Assembly (NCBI GenBank): GCA_034432595.1
Contig: DAOUBT010000071.1
Coordinates: forward strand, 1-14,647
DNA: 14,647 nucleotides
Reading direction: 5' to 3'
Source of the DNA: DAOTZR01 sp034432595
Lineage (GTDB): Bacteria; Chloroflexota; Anaerolineae; B4-G1; SLSP01
Under the pieces are notes generated by a model. The model was not told where the DNA came from. It ran no database searches and saw nothing but the letters and a program-made list of their open reading frames with translations. Positions 1 to 6,428 of the stretch are shown piece after piece; the first letter of the stretch is position 1, and the number at the start of each line of letters is the position of its first letter. Both the position numbers and the translations under genes were made by a program.

Positions 1-75
1 CCCGGAAGTTAAGCCCGCCAGCGCCGATGGTACTTGGGGGGCAGCCCCCTGGGAGAGTAGGTCATTGCCAAGAGA
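1..75 (+). rRNA. rrf: 5S ribosomal RNA, 3' part (5' end outside window)
   Basis: The segment matches the 3' two thirds of bacterial 5S rRNA. It has the conserved GCGCCGATGGTA block at 21-32, a G-rich/C-rich helix at about 36-49, and GAGAGTAGG at 53-61 followed by a closing-helix strand ending near GCCA at 67-70. The exact 3' end, estimated at about 75, cannot be fixed because the 5' strand of the terminal helix lies outside the window. The rRNA operon therefore reads into the window from the left. A short T-rich stretch follows (78-90), but I see no clear hairpin terminator. Confidence 0.93.
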
Positions 76-221
76 CCTTTTCTATTTGTGGTGAATGAGC
101 ACAGCAAACCACTCCCCGTTGACGAGAACTAAAGCCCCTTTTGCGCGTGATGCTATTTTCGGCATCCACATAAGCACACGGCTGGAGATAACGGACGCGA
201 TGTCCCGCAGCGACTTTGCGG

Positions 222-227
222 TATAAT
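222..227 (+). promoter_or_regulatory. -10 element of the esterase promoter (TATAAT)
   Basis: A perfect TATAAT lies at 222-227. No good -35 is visible at the usual distance. Transcription would start near 233-236, only a few bases before the ATG at 238, so the mRNA would be nearly leaderless. The rest of the gap at 76-221 shows no gene or clear structure. Confidence 0.5.
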
Positions 228-237
228 GCAACGCATC

Positions 238-1209
238 ATGTCGAAATGGGAGTGGATGAGCAATCTGATGCAACGTTACAGGTGGATGAGTTTTACCCTT
301 CTTTTGGCGGTGGGGCTGGGTTTGCTGTTGCCCCTTCCGCTGCGCGCAGCTAATCCCGGACGCCGGGCGCCGGCTCCTACGCCTGCTGTCACCCCACTTC
401 CGCCCTGCTACGAGACGCAGGGGCGCACGGAGGAAGGCACGTTTCGCAGCAAGGCCATGCTTGAAAAAGTCACCTATCTGGTTCACCTTCCACCCTGCTA
501 TGACGTATATACCGATCGGCGCTATCCCGTGCTTTACCTCTTTCACGGCTGGCCGATGAATCAGACCCACTGGCTCAATTTGGGCATGCCCGATTTAGCC
601 GACACCTGGATTACCTGGCATCTGGTTGCCCCTTTTATCATCGTAATGCCGGGTGTGGGACCGGATGGGGATTACATTCACACCAGCGGTGGGGATGATT
701 CTTTTGAAGGCATGGTGGTCAATGAGCTGATTCCACTGGTGGATAGCACCTATCGCACCTGGGATGCGCCTGAAGCGCGCGCTGTCGGCGGGATTTCGCG
801 GGGCGCTGTCTGGTCGTTGGAAATTGGCTTGCGACATCCGGAGCTGTTCAGCATCATCGGCGCGCATAGTCCGGCCCTTGCTCTCAACAACCCCTGGCGC
901 GAACATGACCCCTATTATCTGATTCGCAATGGCGCTCCTGGCCAGCGCCTGTATCTGGATGGCGGTACGGCCGACTGGGCCAATGCGGAGGCGCGTAAAT
1001 TTGCCGCTGTAGCGCAGGAAGCTGGGGCGGAAGTCACGTTACAAACGCACACGGGCGCTCACGTGGACGCGCTCTGGCAAAGTGGTCTGGGGGATTACCT
1101 CTTCTTCTACGCGCGTACCTGGCCGGCTGCGGTTGAGGACTTGCCGCGCATGCCTGGGGCGGATGAGCTGTTGGAGCCAAAACCCGGCCTTCCCGAAAGC
1201 CAGCCTTGA
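238..1209 (+). CDS. Secreted esterase, alpha/beta hydrolase (esterase D / PF00756-like)
   Basis: The likely role is hydrolysis of an ester bond outside the cytoplasm; the substrate is unknown. The N-terminus has basic and aromatic residues, then a hydrophobic run (FTLLLAVGLGLLLPLPL) and an LRA-A type cleavage site near residue 37, then a Pro/Ala-rich linker. This suggests a Sec signal peptide or membrane anchor. The hydrolase fold follows: YLFHGWP is the oxyanion-side strand motif, GGISRGA carries the nucleophile Ser187, Asp241 or Asp246 in YLDGGTADW is the acid candidate, and His275 in TGAHVDALW is the base. This order and spacing fit the esterase D family. The start is uncertain: the ATG at 226 lies inside the TATAAT box, so 238 was chosen; 256, 268 and 286 are in-frame alternatives and none has a well-spaced ribosome site. 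It is monocistronic and convergent with the RpiR gene. Two cysteines, in PPCYE and PPCYD, could form a disulfide. Confidence 0.85.
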   Translation: MSKWEWMSNLMQRYRWMSFTLLLAVGLGLLLPLPLRAANPGRRAPAPTPAVTPLPPCYETQGRTEEGTFRSKAMLEKVTYLVHLPPCYDVYTDRRYPVLYLFHGWPMNQTHWLNLGMPDLADTWITWHLVAPFIIVMPGVGPDGDYIHTSGGDDSFEGMVVNELIPLVDSTYRTWDAPEARAVGGISRGAVWSLEIGLRHPELFSIIGAHSPALALNNPWREHDPYYLIRNGAPGQRLYLDGGTADWANAEARKFAAVAQEAGAEVTLQTHTGAHVDALWQSGLGDYLFFYARTWPAAVEDLPRMPGADELLEPKPGLPESQP

Positions 1210-1216
1210 TAGTTCA

Positions 1217-1246
1217 CACGGCGGAGGTGACAAGACCTCCGCCGTG
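1217..1246 (+). terminator. Perfect 12-bp hairpin between convergent esterase and RpiR genes
   Basis: CACGGCGGAGGT at 1217-1228 pairs exactly with ACCTCCGCCGTG at 1235-1246 around a 6-nt loop. It starts 7 nt after the esterase stop. No T-run follows on either strand, so it is not a textbook intrinsic terminator. It could still halt transcripts from both sides or protect the esterase mRNA 3' end. Confidence 0.6.
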
Positions 1247-1305
1247 GACGTTATCAGGCAAACGAAAAACGCGCGCTTACCACAACGGCTCTGACCGCCT
1301 GGCCC

Positions 1306-2205
1306 CTATCCCTCTTCTTCTTGTTTCTGCCACAGACGCTGCAGCGCTGGCAAATCTTCTGGCGTGTAACTTCCATCGTGGGTAAGAGCCGCGTGGATGG
1401 CTTCCAGGGTCTTATGCGTGTGCTGCTCAGCCTGCTGAGGATTCAACGCAATCACCCCTTGCCAGATCAGGCTCATCGCGGCGGTCAGCGTATCCCAACT
1501 CGGATACCCCATGGGCGTCATGGCGTTCGGCACAATGTGCAGGTCGGCTTCGATGACCGCAGAGAGCGTGGGGATGGGGGCCATGACCATGGTAAACACC
1601 CCGCGTGTTTTGAGCGTGCGGATAGCATACGTTATGGCCTCCTCGGAGGTCAGGCCAAGCGAGAAAGCGACAAGAACAGCGCCGGCTTCCGCCTGTTGCA
1701 CCCACACCCCTAACGCTTCAGGCGTGGCTCTCAGGGATGATGCTGGAATGCCAATAAGCTTGAAATACGTCGTCCAGAGCTGAGCTAAGGCAAATGCTTC
1801 TCCACTGCCGGTGAACACCACTTCGCGCGCCTGAGCAATCTCCTGTGCAGCCTGTGCCATGGCTTTGCTCGAAGCTTTAAGGCTGAGCACCCGATCGCTT
1901 AGCTCTGCGGCGAGATGCTCGATGCGCTCCTCAGGCGTCTGTGCTTCGAGCACCGGGCGCTGATAACGGGTCTTCAACTCGGTGCTGACGTAGCGTTTGA
2001 TTTCGCGCGACAGATCGCGATACCCATCATACCCCAGGTCCTGTGAGAAGCGCACCACCGTGGCCGGGTCAATTTTCAACTGCCGGGCCAACTCCGTTGC
2101 GGTCAAAAAACTGGCTTCCAGCGTGTGCTCCAGGATGAAATCCGCGATCACCTTGAAGCGCGCCGAGAGGCTATCGTACTTTTCTTGAATAACGTCTTTG
2201 AACAT
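1306..2205 (-). CDS. RpiR family transcriptional regulator (HTH + SIS domains)
   Basis: This 299-residue protein has the two-domain RpiR layout. The N-terminal helix-turn-helix (residues 1-77) includes LTATELARQLKIDPATVVRF and GYDGYRDLSREIKRYV, typical of the family. The SIS domain (about 118-250) binds phosphosugars; VVFTGSGEAFALAQ at 129-142 is the usual phosphosugar-loop region. Family members control sugar, amino-sugar or pentose phosphate genes in response to sugar phosphates. The start at 2205 was chosen because GGAGAG sits just upstream and family members begin this way; an in-frame GTG at 2325 lacks a ribosome site. The gene is transcribed away from rpe, and a pentose phosphate link would fit, but that is inference from position. 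A short acidic C-terminus (QKQEEEG) ends the protein. Confidence 0.9.
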   Translation of the reverse strand: MFKDVIQEKYDSLSARFKVIADFILEHTLEASFLTATELARQLKIDPATVVRFSQDLGYDGYRDLSREIKRYVSTELKTRYQRPVLEAQTPEERIEHLAAELSDRVLSLKASSKAMAQAAQEIAQAREVVFTGSGEAFALAQLWTTYFKLIGIPASSLRATPEALGVWVQQAEAGAVLVAFSLGLTSEEAITYAIRTLKTRGVFTMVMAPIPTLSAVIEADLHIVPNAMTPMGYPSWDTLTAAMSLIWQGVIALNPQQAEQHTHKTLEAIHAALTHDGSYTPEDLPALQRLWQKQEEEG

Positions 2206-2222
2206 ACTCTCTCCTTTGACAG

Positions 2223-2326
2223 GTTCATGAAACGAAACGAATGAACAGGTGTTATCCTCTATGGTGAAGGGACGGATCAGGCATAACCGTGCGATATTCG
2301 GGTCCACCCTTCGCGCGCCCTTCACC
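2223..2326 (-). promoter_or_regulatory. Structured 5' leader of the RpiR gene (two inverted repeats)
   Basis: If transcription starts from the promoter at 2359-2387, the mRNA has a leader of about 147 nt. It holds two perfect inverted repeats. GGTGAAGGG (2263-2271) pairs with CCCTTCACC (2318-2326), a 9-bp stem with a 46-nt loop. GTTCAT (2223-2228) pairs with ATGAAC (2241-2246), a 6-bp stem with a 12-nt loop just upstream of the ribosome site. I recognise no known riboswitch. Confidence 0.4.
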
Positions 2327-2358
2327 CATTTGCGGATAGAGCTTATTGTGACATTTTC

Positions 2359-2387
2359 ATCATACCTTTTTTGACAAGGGAAGTCAA
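2359..2387 (-). promoter_or_regulatory. Sigma-70 type promoter of the RpiR gene
   Basis: Read on the minus strand, a TTGACT -35 (2387-2382) and a TATGAT -10 (2364-2359) are separated by exactly 17 bp in AT-rich DNA. Five of six bases match consensus in each box. The predicted start is near 2352. Confidence 0.7.
2371..2387. promoter_or_regulatory. Candidate operator: TTGAC-N7-GTCAA inverted repeat
   Basis: TTGACAAGGGAAGTCAA is a 17-bp site with perfect 5-bp half sites. It covers the -35 box of the minus-strand RpiR promoter. RpiR-family regulators bind palindromes of about this length and often control their own gene, so autoregulation is plausible. The palindrome is short, and one half site is itself the -35 sequence, so chance is possible. 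Confidence 0.4.
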
Positions 2388-2465
2388 TATAATTTTGAAT
2401 ACTTTAATGTTTTTGTAACTTTTTTGTTCACAAGTAGCTGCTGTGGAAAACCGGGATGCTTAAGG

Positions 2466-2493
2466 TTGCCTTTTCCGTTATCCGTTGTATCAT
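2466..2493 (+). promoter_or_regulatory. Candidate rpe promoter giving a leaderless mRNA
   Basis: TTGCCT at 2466-2471 and TATCAT at 2488-2493 are separated by 16 bp. The expected start of transcription is about 2500-2502, at or next to the rpe ATG at 2502. No Shine-Dalgarno sequence precedes rpe (the upstream bases read CATAGTCTTCT), which agrees with leaderless translation. Confidence 0.5.
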
Positions 2494-2501
2494 AGTCTTC
2501 T

Positions 2502-3170
2502 ATGGTACGTTCGATTAAAATTGCACCATCCATTTTAGCGGCGGATTTTGCCGCTTTAGGGGACGCGGTTCGCGCTGCGGAGGCCGCCGGCGCCGATTGG
2601 ATTCATGTGGATGTGATGGATGGGCACTTTGTGCCCAACCTCACCATCGGTCCGCCGGTGGTGGCTGCCTTGCGGCGTGTAACCTCACTGCCGCTGGATG
2701 TGCACCTGATGATCGAAGCGCCGGAGCGGTTGCTGGAGGCTTTTGCGCGCGCCGGTGCGGACTATCTCACGGTGCATCCGGAGGCGAGCGTACATTTACA
2801 TCGTACTCTGCAACAAATCCGTGCCCTGGGGGTGCGGGCCGGCGTTGCCCTCAACCCGTCCACGCCAGAGACGGCGCTGCGTTACGTCACGTCTCTGGTG
2901 GATGTGGTCCTCGTGATGTCGGTGAACCCTGGCTTCGGCGGGCAGGCTTTCCTGCCCGAAGTCTTACCGAAGGTGCGCGCCGTGCGCGCGTTGTTGGACG
3001 CATCCGGACGTCCGGAAGTGGCGCTGGCGGTGGATGGGGGGATTGATCGTCGGACCGCTCCTTTAGTGGTCGCGGCAGGTGCAGACGTCCTGGTCGCCGG
3101 GACGGCGGTCTTTGGTGCGGAAGAAGGCATCGCTGCGGCGATTGCCGCTTTACGTGAGGTGCCGGCGTGA
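2502..3170 (+). CDS. rpe: Ribulose-phosphate 3-epimerase
   Basis: It interconverts D-ribulose 5-phosphate and D-xylulose 5-phosphate in the cytosolic pentose phosphate pathway. The 222-residue length is normal for this TIM-barrel enzyme. Visible active-site residues are Ser10 in APSILAADF, His35 and Asp37 in IHVDVMDGHFVPN (metal ligand and catalytic acid/base), His68 in DVHLMIE, the flexible loop MSVNPGFGGQ at 139-148, and Asp178 in AVDGGI, followed by a phosphate-binding VAGTAVFG segment. The ATG at 2502 opens directly onto the conserved SIKIAPSIL. It is divergent from the RpiR gene and convergent with rpmB. Proximity to rpmB-yloU-yloV is also seen in Bacillus subtilis, which supports ancestral gene order. 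Confidence 0.97.
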   Translation: MVRSIKIAPSILAADFAALGDAVRAAEAAGADWIHVDVMDGHFVPNLTIGPPVVAALRRVTSLPLDVHLMIEAPERLLEAFARAGADYLTVHPEASVHLHRTLQQIRALGVRAGVALNPSTPETALRYVTSLVDVVLVMSVNPGFGGQAFLPEVLPKVRAVRALLDASGRPEVALAVDGGIDRRTAPLVVAAGADVLVAGTAVFGAEEGIAAAIAALREVPA

Positions 3171-3176
3171 CGGGGC

Positions 3177-3212
3177 AAAAAAAGCTCGGCCCCGTTTTTC
3201 ACGGGGCCGAGC
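3177..3212 (-). terminator. rpmB intrinsic terminator, also placed to stop rpe
   Basis: GCTCGGCCCCG (3184-3194) pairs perfectly with CGGGGCCGAGC (3202-3212) around a 7-nt loop. On the minus strand the hairpin is followed by seven Us (A-run 3177-3183), a strong terminator for rpmB. On the plus strand no tight U-run follows, so termination of rpe would be weaker. Confidence 0.9.
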
Positions 3213-3226
3213 GGGCAGGCCTGATT

Positions 3227-3412
3227 TTATTCGCTCAGGCGCGTCAGCGTGCGCAGGCAGCGCGTGCAGACGTAAACGCGGCGCACCTGTCCATTCACCA
3301 GCATCCGCTTGCGATGGATGTTGGCGCGGAACATGCGATTCGTGGCACGCATCGAGTGACTGACGTTGTGCCCGAACGAAGGCCCTTTTCCGCAAATCTC
3401 ACATTTTGCCAT
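3227..3412 (-). CDS. rpmB: 50S ribosomal protein L28
   Basis: A 61-residue basic protein of the large ribosomal subunit. The sequence starts MAKCEICGKGPSFGHNVSHS, the standard bacterial L28 start, and continues with RMFRANIHRKRM. Two Cys pairs, CEIC near the start and CTRC near the end, make this the zinc-binding (C+) form. The start at 3412 follows GAGGTGA with suitable spacing; an upstream in-frame ATG at 3445 would add an unsupported extension. The gene is monocistronic, convergent with rpe and divergent from the yloU-type gene, an arrangement like the Bacillus rpmB locus. Confidence 0.97.
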   Translation of the reverse strand: MAKCEICGKGPSFGHNVSHSMRATNRMFRANIHRKRMLVNGQVRRVYVCTRCLRTLTRLSE

Positions 3413-3444
3413 AATGTCACCTCGCGCAGGTTTCAGTGGCGACA

Positions 3445-3473
3445 ATCATACCACAAAGGGAGAAAGACGCAAA
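3445..3473 (-). promoter_or_regulatory. Possible extended -10 promoter for rpmB
   Basis: On the minus strand TGGTATGAT gives an extended -10 (TATGAT at 3450-3445). The -35 region TTTGCG (3473-3468) is weak, with 17-bp spacing. It lies between the divergent rpmB and yloU-type genes. No convincing plus-strand promoter is seen in the same gap. Confidence 0.4.
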
Positions 3474-3491
3474 CAGGAGGCGCATAGTCTT

Positions 3492-3845
3492 ATGGAAGAA
3501 AAAAGCGTTAAAGGCAAGATTGAAGTTTCGCCTGCGGCCATCGCTTCGATTGTCAACGAGGCTGTGCAGACTTGCTACGGCGTGGTGGGAACCGTGCCCA
3601 AAGATTTCGCCAGTGGCATTGCCGACATCCTTTATCCCGATCGTAAGCGGGGCGTGGAAGTTCACGTGAGCGACGGGAAAATCATCATTGATGTCTATAT
3701 TGTAGTAGAATATGGGACGCGCATTGCGTCGGTAGCCGAAAGCGTTAAGCACGTTGTCAAATATCAGGTTGAAAAGGCGCTGGAAATGCCGGTTGCCGCG
3801 GTCAATGTGCACATTCAGGCTCTCCGCATCAGCGACGAGGCCTGA
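3492..3845 (+). CDS. Asp23/Gls24 family protein (YloU type)
   Basis: A 117-residue Asp23/Gls24 (DUF322) protein. Family signs are GKIEVSPAAIASIVNEAVQTCYGVVG at the start, the central strand IIIDVYIVVEYGTRI, and the C-terminal VKYQVEKALEMPVAAVNVHIQAL. There is no signal peptide or membrane segment; in Staphylococcus Asp23 is held at the membrane by a partner (AmaP), and none is visible here. The start at 3492 has AGGAGG 11 nt upstream; an upstream in-frame start would overlap rpmB on the other strand. It lies 15 bp before fakA. This yloU-yloV pairing is widely conserved in Gram-positives, so a job linked to lipid or envelope stress is likely, but the molecular function is unknown. Confidence 0.92.
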   Translation: MEEKSVKGKIEVSPAAIASIVNEAVQTCYGVVGTVPKDFASGIADILYPDRKRGVEVHVSDGKIIIDVYIVVEYGTRIASVAESVKHVVKYQVEKALEMPVAAVNVHIQALRISDEA

Positions 3846-3860
3846 GTAAGGAGGGATCAG

Positions 3861-5531
3861 GTGACCGCACAACGTGAAGCATATATCCTGTTGGATGGAC
3901 GGGATTTCAAACAGATGGTTAACGCAGCCCTGGTGTGGCTGCGGCAGCATCAGGCTACGGTGAATGCTCTGAACGTGTTTCCTGTTCCGGATGGCGACAC
4001 CGGCACGAACATGGTGTTGACCATGGTTTCGGCCTGGAAGGAGATTGCCGACTTGCAGGATGACCATGTAGGGCGGGTAGCCGGGCGCGTGGCGCACGGC
4101 GCGCTGATGGGCGCACGCGGTAATTCGGGCGTCATCCTCTCGCAAATCTGGCGCGGTATGGCGCGCAGCCTGGCCGAGAAATCGCAAATGCGTGCGGAAG
4201 ATTTCGCCGCAGCAATGCAGGAGGCCTCTCAGACGGCCTACAAAGGCGTGGTCAAGCCGGTTGAAGGGACGATCCTCACCGTAGTGCGCGAAGCCGCCAT
4301 GGAAGCGCAGCAGGCCGTTGAACAGGAAAAAGACCTCACGCGCGTCATGGAACTAACCTTGCAGCGTGCCCGCTCCGCGCTGGCGCGTACTCCTTCTTTG
4401 CTGCCGATTTTGCGGCAGGCGGGCGTGGTGGATTCCGGCGGACAGGGCCTGGTCTATATTCTTGAAGGCATGTGGCGCTGGATGGCCGGCCTGCCCGTGG
4501 AAGATGGCGCGGAGAAAGAAGCGCCTAAAATCCAGGCCCACACCGAGGAACTGGAGCACGAAGAGCACGGCTATGGCTACGACGTGCAATTCATCATCGT
4601 GGGGCGCAATCTGGATGTGGAACGCATCCGCGCGACGATTGACAGCATGGGCGACAGTACGCTTGTCGTGGGCGATAGCAACGCCGTGAAAGTGCATGTC
4701 CATGTCCCCGATCCTGGTGTGCCCATCAGCTATGCCGTCACGCTCGGCTCGCTGCGCGATGTGGTCGTGGAAGACATGCAGGCTCAATACGAGGAGTTCT
4801 CAGCGCAAGGGAACTTCCCCGCCGGCATGGGGCCGGCTATGGCGATGCCTACTTCGTTTGATGCGGAAATTCCGTCTATCGGCGTAGTCGCGGTTGTCGC
4901 CGGTGAGGGCCTGGTCAAAACGTACCGTAGCCTGGGCGTCGGTGCTATCGTCGAGGGTGGGCAGACCATGAATCCAAGCACTGCGGATTTGATTCGAGCC
5001 GCCGAATCCCTGCCTTCGGACAAAGTCCTGATCCTGTGCAATAACAAAAATATCGTGTTGGCCGCGCAGCAAGCGGAAGCGCTGTGCGAGACCAAAGAGA
5101 TTGCCGTGGTGCCGACGCGCTCTGTACAACAGGGTATCGCTGCGTTGCTGGCGATGGATCAAGAGGCTGACCTGCAGGAAAATGTCGAGCGGATGATGGA
5201 GGCTGCGCGCAGCATCATCAGCGCCGAGGTGACTACGGCGACGCGCGATGTCGAACTGAACGGTGTTCAGGTGCGAAGTGGTCAGGCCATCGGTTTGTTA
5301 AACGGCGAACTGCTTGAGGCAGACGAGACATATGACGCAGTGGTGAAGAAACTGCTGACTCATGTTGACCTGGACGAACGCGAGCTGATTACGCTATACT
5401 ATGGGGAAGGTACGACCGCCGAAGAGGCGCAGGCGCTCCTTGATGAGCTGCAGGCCCTCTATCCCGACCTGGAATTTGAGCTGGTCTATGGCGGACAGCC
5501 CCATTATCCTTACTTTATTTCGATTGAGTAG
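3861..5531 (+). CDS. fakA: Fatty acid kinase catalytic subunit FakA (YloV, DAK2 domain)
   Basis: FakA transfers ATP phosphate to a fatty acid held by a FakB/DegV partner, making acyl-phosphate for phospholipid synthesis. The 556-residue length is normal. The N-terminal DAK2 kinase domain (about 12-205) shows FPVPDGDTGTNM at 40-51 with Mg/ATP aspartates 44 and 46, GARGNSGVILSQ at 84-95, and VVDSGGQGL at 189-197. The middle domain holds EEHGYGYDVQF and VKVHVHVPDPG with His279 and His281. The C-terminal DAK1-like domain ends in ITLYYGEG and QPHYPYFISIE, typical of YloV. The GTG start has AAGGAGG 6 nt upstream. Oddity: in Staphylococcus FakA the middle-domain metal site uses one Cys and two His, and Asp241 stands where that Cys is expected. 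Two DegV genes follow directly, which supports a kinase/acyl-carrier system. Confidence 0.95.
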   Translation: MTAQREAYILLDGRDFKQMVNAALVWLRQHQATVNALNVFPVPDGDTGTNMVLTMVSAWKEIADLQDDHVGRVAGRVAHGALMGARGNSGVILSQIWRGMARSLAEKSQMRAEDFAAAMQEASQTAYKGVVKPVEGTILTVVREAAMEAQQAVEQEKDLTRVMELTLQRARSALARTPSLLPILRQAGVVDSGGQGLVYILEGMWRWMAGLPVEDGAEKEAPKIQAHTEELEHEEHGYGYDVQFIIVGRNLDVERIRATIDSMGDSTLVVGDSNAVKVHVHVPDPGVPISYAVTLGSLRDVVVEDMQAQYEEFSAQGNFPAGMGPAMAMPTSFDAEIPSIGVVAVVAGEGLVKTYRSLGVGAIVEGGQTMNPSTADLIRAAESLPSDKVLILCNNKNIVLAAQQAEALCETKEIAVVPTRSVQQGIAALLAMDQEADLQENVERMMEAARSIISAEVTTATRDVELNGVQVRSGQAIGLLNGELLEADETYDAVVKKLLTHVDLDERELITLYYGEGTTAEEAQALLDELQALYPDLEFELVYGGQPHYPYFISIE

Positions 5532-5563
5532 CGCTTGAAATTGACAGGACTGAGGAGGTCCGG

Positions 5564-6427
5564 GTGCCTTACGTGCAATTGATTACCGATGGAACGGCGT
5601 TGCTGCCTGCCGAACGGTTGCGCGAGTTGAACATCATCTCGCTGCCTATCGTGGCGCAGGTAGGAACGCAGCAGTACATGTACGATCAGAAAACGTTTGA
5701 ACATTACGCGCTCCTGGACGCCATTCGTGGCACGCGCGCACCGGTAGAGATTGTCGGCCCCTCGGCGGACGATTTCCGCGCGGTGTTTCAGCGTACCCTG
5801 TACCGCACCAATCAGATGCTGGTGATTCTCTCATCAGGACATCTCAGCCCGGTGGCGCGCAATGCGCGCCTGGCGGCGCGGGATTTCATGGGGCGCTGCG
5901 ATATCCACATCCTGGACTCGCAGACGATCTCAGTGGGCCTGGGGCTGTTGGTAGAGCGCGCTGGCGAACTGTTGCAGCAGGGCAATCTCCCCCTGGCCGA
6001 GGTCGTCCGACAGGTGCGTGGCATGATTTCCCGCATCTATGCGGTGATGATCACCCACACGACGGATTATCTCTACCGCAGTGGCAAGCTGAGCGCCATG
6101 CAGGCCATTCTGGGGGCGATGCTGAACATCCATCCCTTTGTCGTGATCGAGGACGGGGAAATCATCCCGCAGGAAAAGAGCCGTTCCGCGGAAAAGGCTG
6201 TGGATCGCCTGGTCGAATTTGCGTCCGAGTTTTCCCGCGTGCAGACCATGACCATCTTCCAGAGCGGGCCGGAAAGCAAACCTGTCGAGGAAGCGCTCAA
6301 TCTGCGCTCGCAATTGGAGCTGGCCATGCCGGGACGTGAGTTCCCCATCATCACCTACGATCCCATCCTGGCAGCGCGTTTGGGGCCGGATGCGCTGGGT
6401 CTGATTGTGTTTGAGGGGGGGCGGTAG
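5564..6427 (+). CDS. DegV family (FakB-like) protein, divergent copy
   Basis: A 287-residue DegV-fold protein. FakB proteins of this family bind a fatty acid and present it to FakA. Family signs are VQLITDGTALLP at the start, VILSSGHLSPVARNARLAA (87-105), ILDSQTISVGLG, YRSGKLSAMQAILGAMLNIHP (171-191), and LGPDALG near the end. Several expected ligand residues differ. The C-terminal H-x-GPG motif reads RLGPD (272-276), the first-pocket T-x-x-PS region reads EIVGPS with no Thr/Ser pair, and RGGR is RSGK. It may bind a different lipid, or carry one without the normal phosphoryl contacts. The GTG start has AGGAGG 5 nt upstream. It is 32 bp after fakA and 1 bp before the second DegV gene, so it is surely co-transcribed. 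Confidence 0.88.
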   Translation: MPYVQLITDGTALLPAERLRELNIISLPIVAQVGTQQYMYDQKTFEHYALLDAIRGTRAPVEIVGPSADDFRAVFQRTLYRTNQMLVILSSGHLSPVARNARLAARDFMGRCDIHILDSQTISVGLGLLVERAGELLQQGNLPLAEVVRQVRGMISRIYAVMITHTTDYLYRSGKLSAMQAILGAMLNIHPFVVIEDGEIIPQEKSRSAEKAVDRLVEFASEFSRVQTMTIFQSGPESKPVEEALNLRSQLELAMPGREFPIITYDPILAARLGPDALGLIVFEGGR

Positions 6428-6428
6428 C

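Noticed and set aside
226..237. ATG at 226 as the esterase start.
   Set aside because: It lies within the TATAAT box at 222-227, upstream of the expected transcription start.
2206..2325. N-terminal extension of the RpiR protein to the GTG at 2325.
   Set aside because: It has no ribosome site, covers the inverted repeats of the leader, and gives a 40-residue extension unlike family members, while the ATG at 2205 has a good site and a family-like start.
2371..2400. Plus-strand promoter TTGACA with TATAAT at 2388-2393 for rpe.
   Set aside because: The spacing is only 11 bp. TTGAAT at 2395-2400 (18 bp) is a weak alternative; the boxes nearer rpe fit better.
3417..4187. A 256-codon minus-strand frame opposite the YloU-type gene and fakA.
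   Set aside because: It is antisense to two well-recognised genes, has low-complexity His/Arg-rich content typical of shadow frames, and has no family resemblance.
5541..5569. TTGACA between fakA and the first DegV gene as a promoter.
   Set aside because: No -10 box is found 16-18 bp downstream; the sequence there is the start of the DegV gene, and the genes are closely spaced as an operon.
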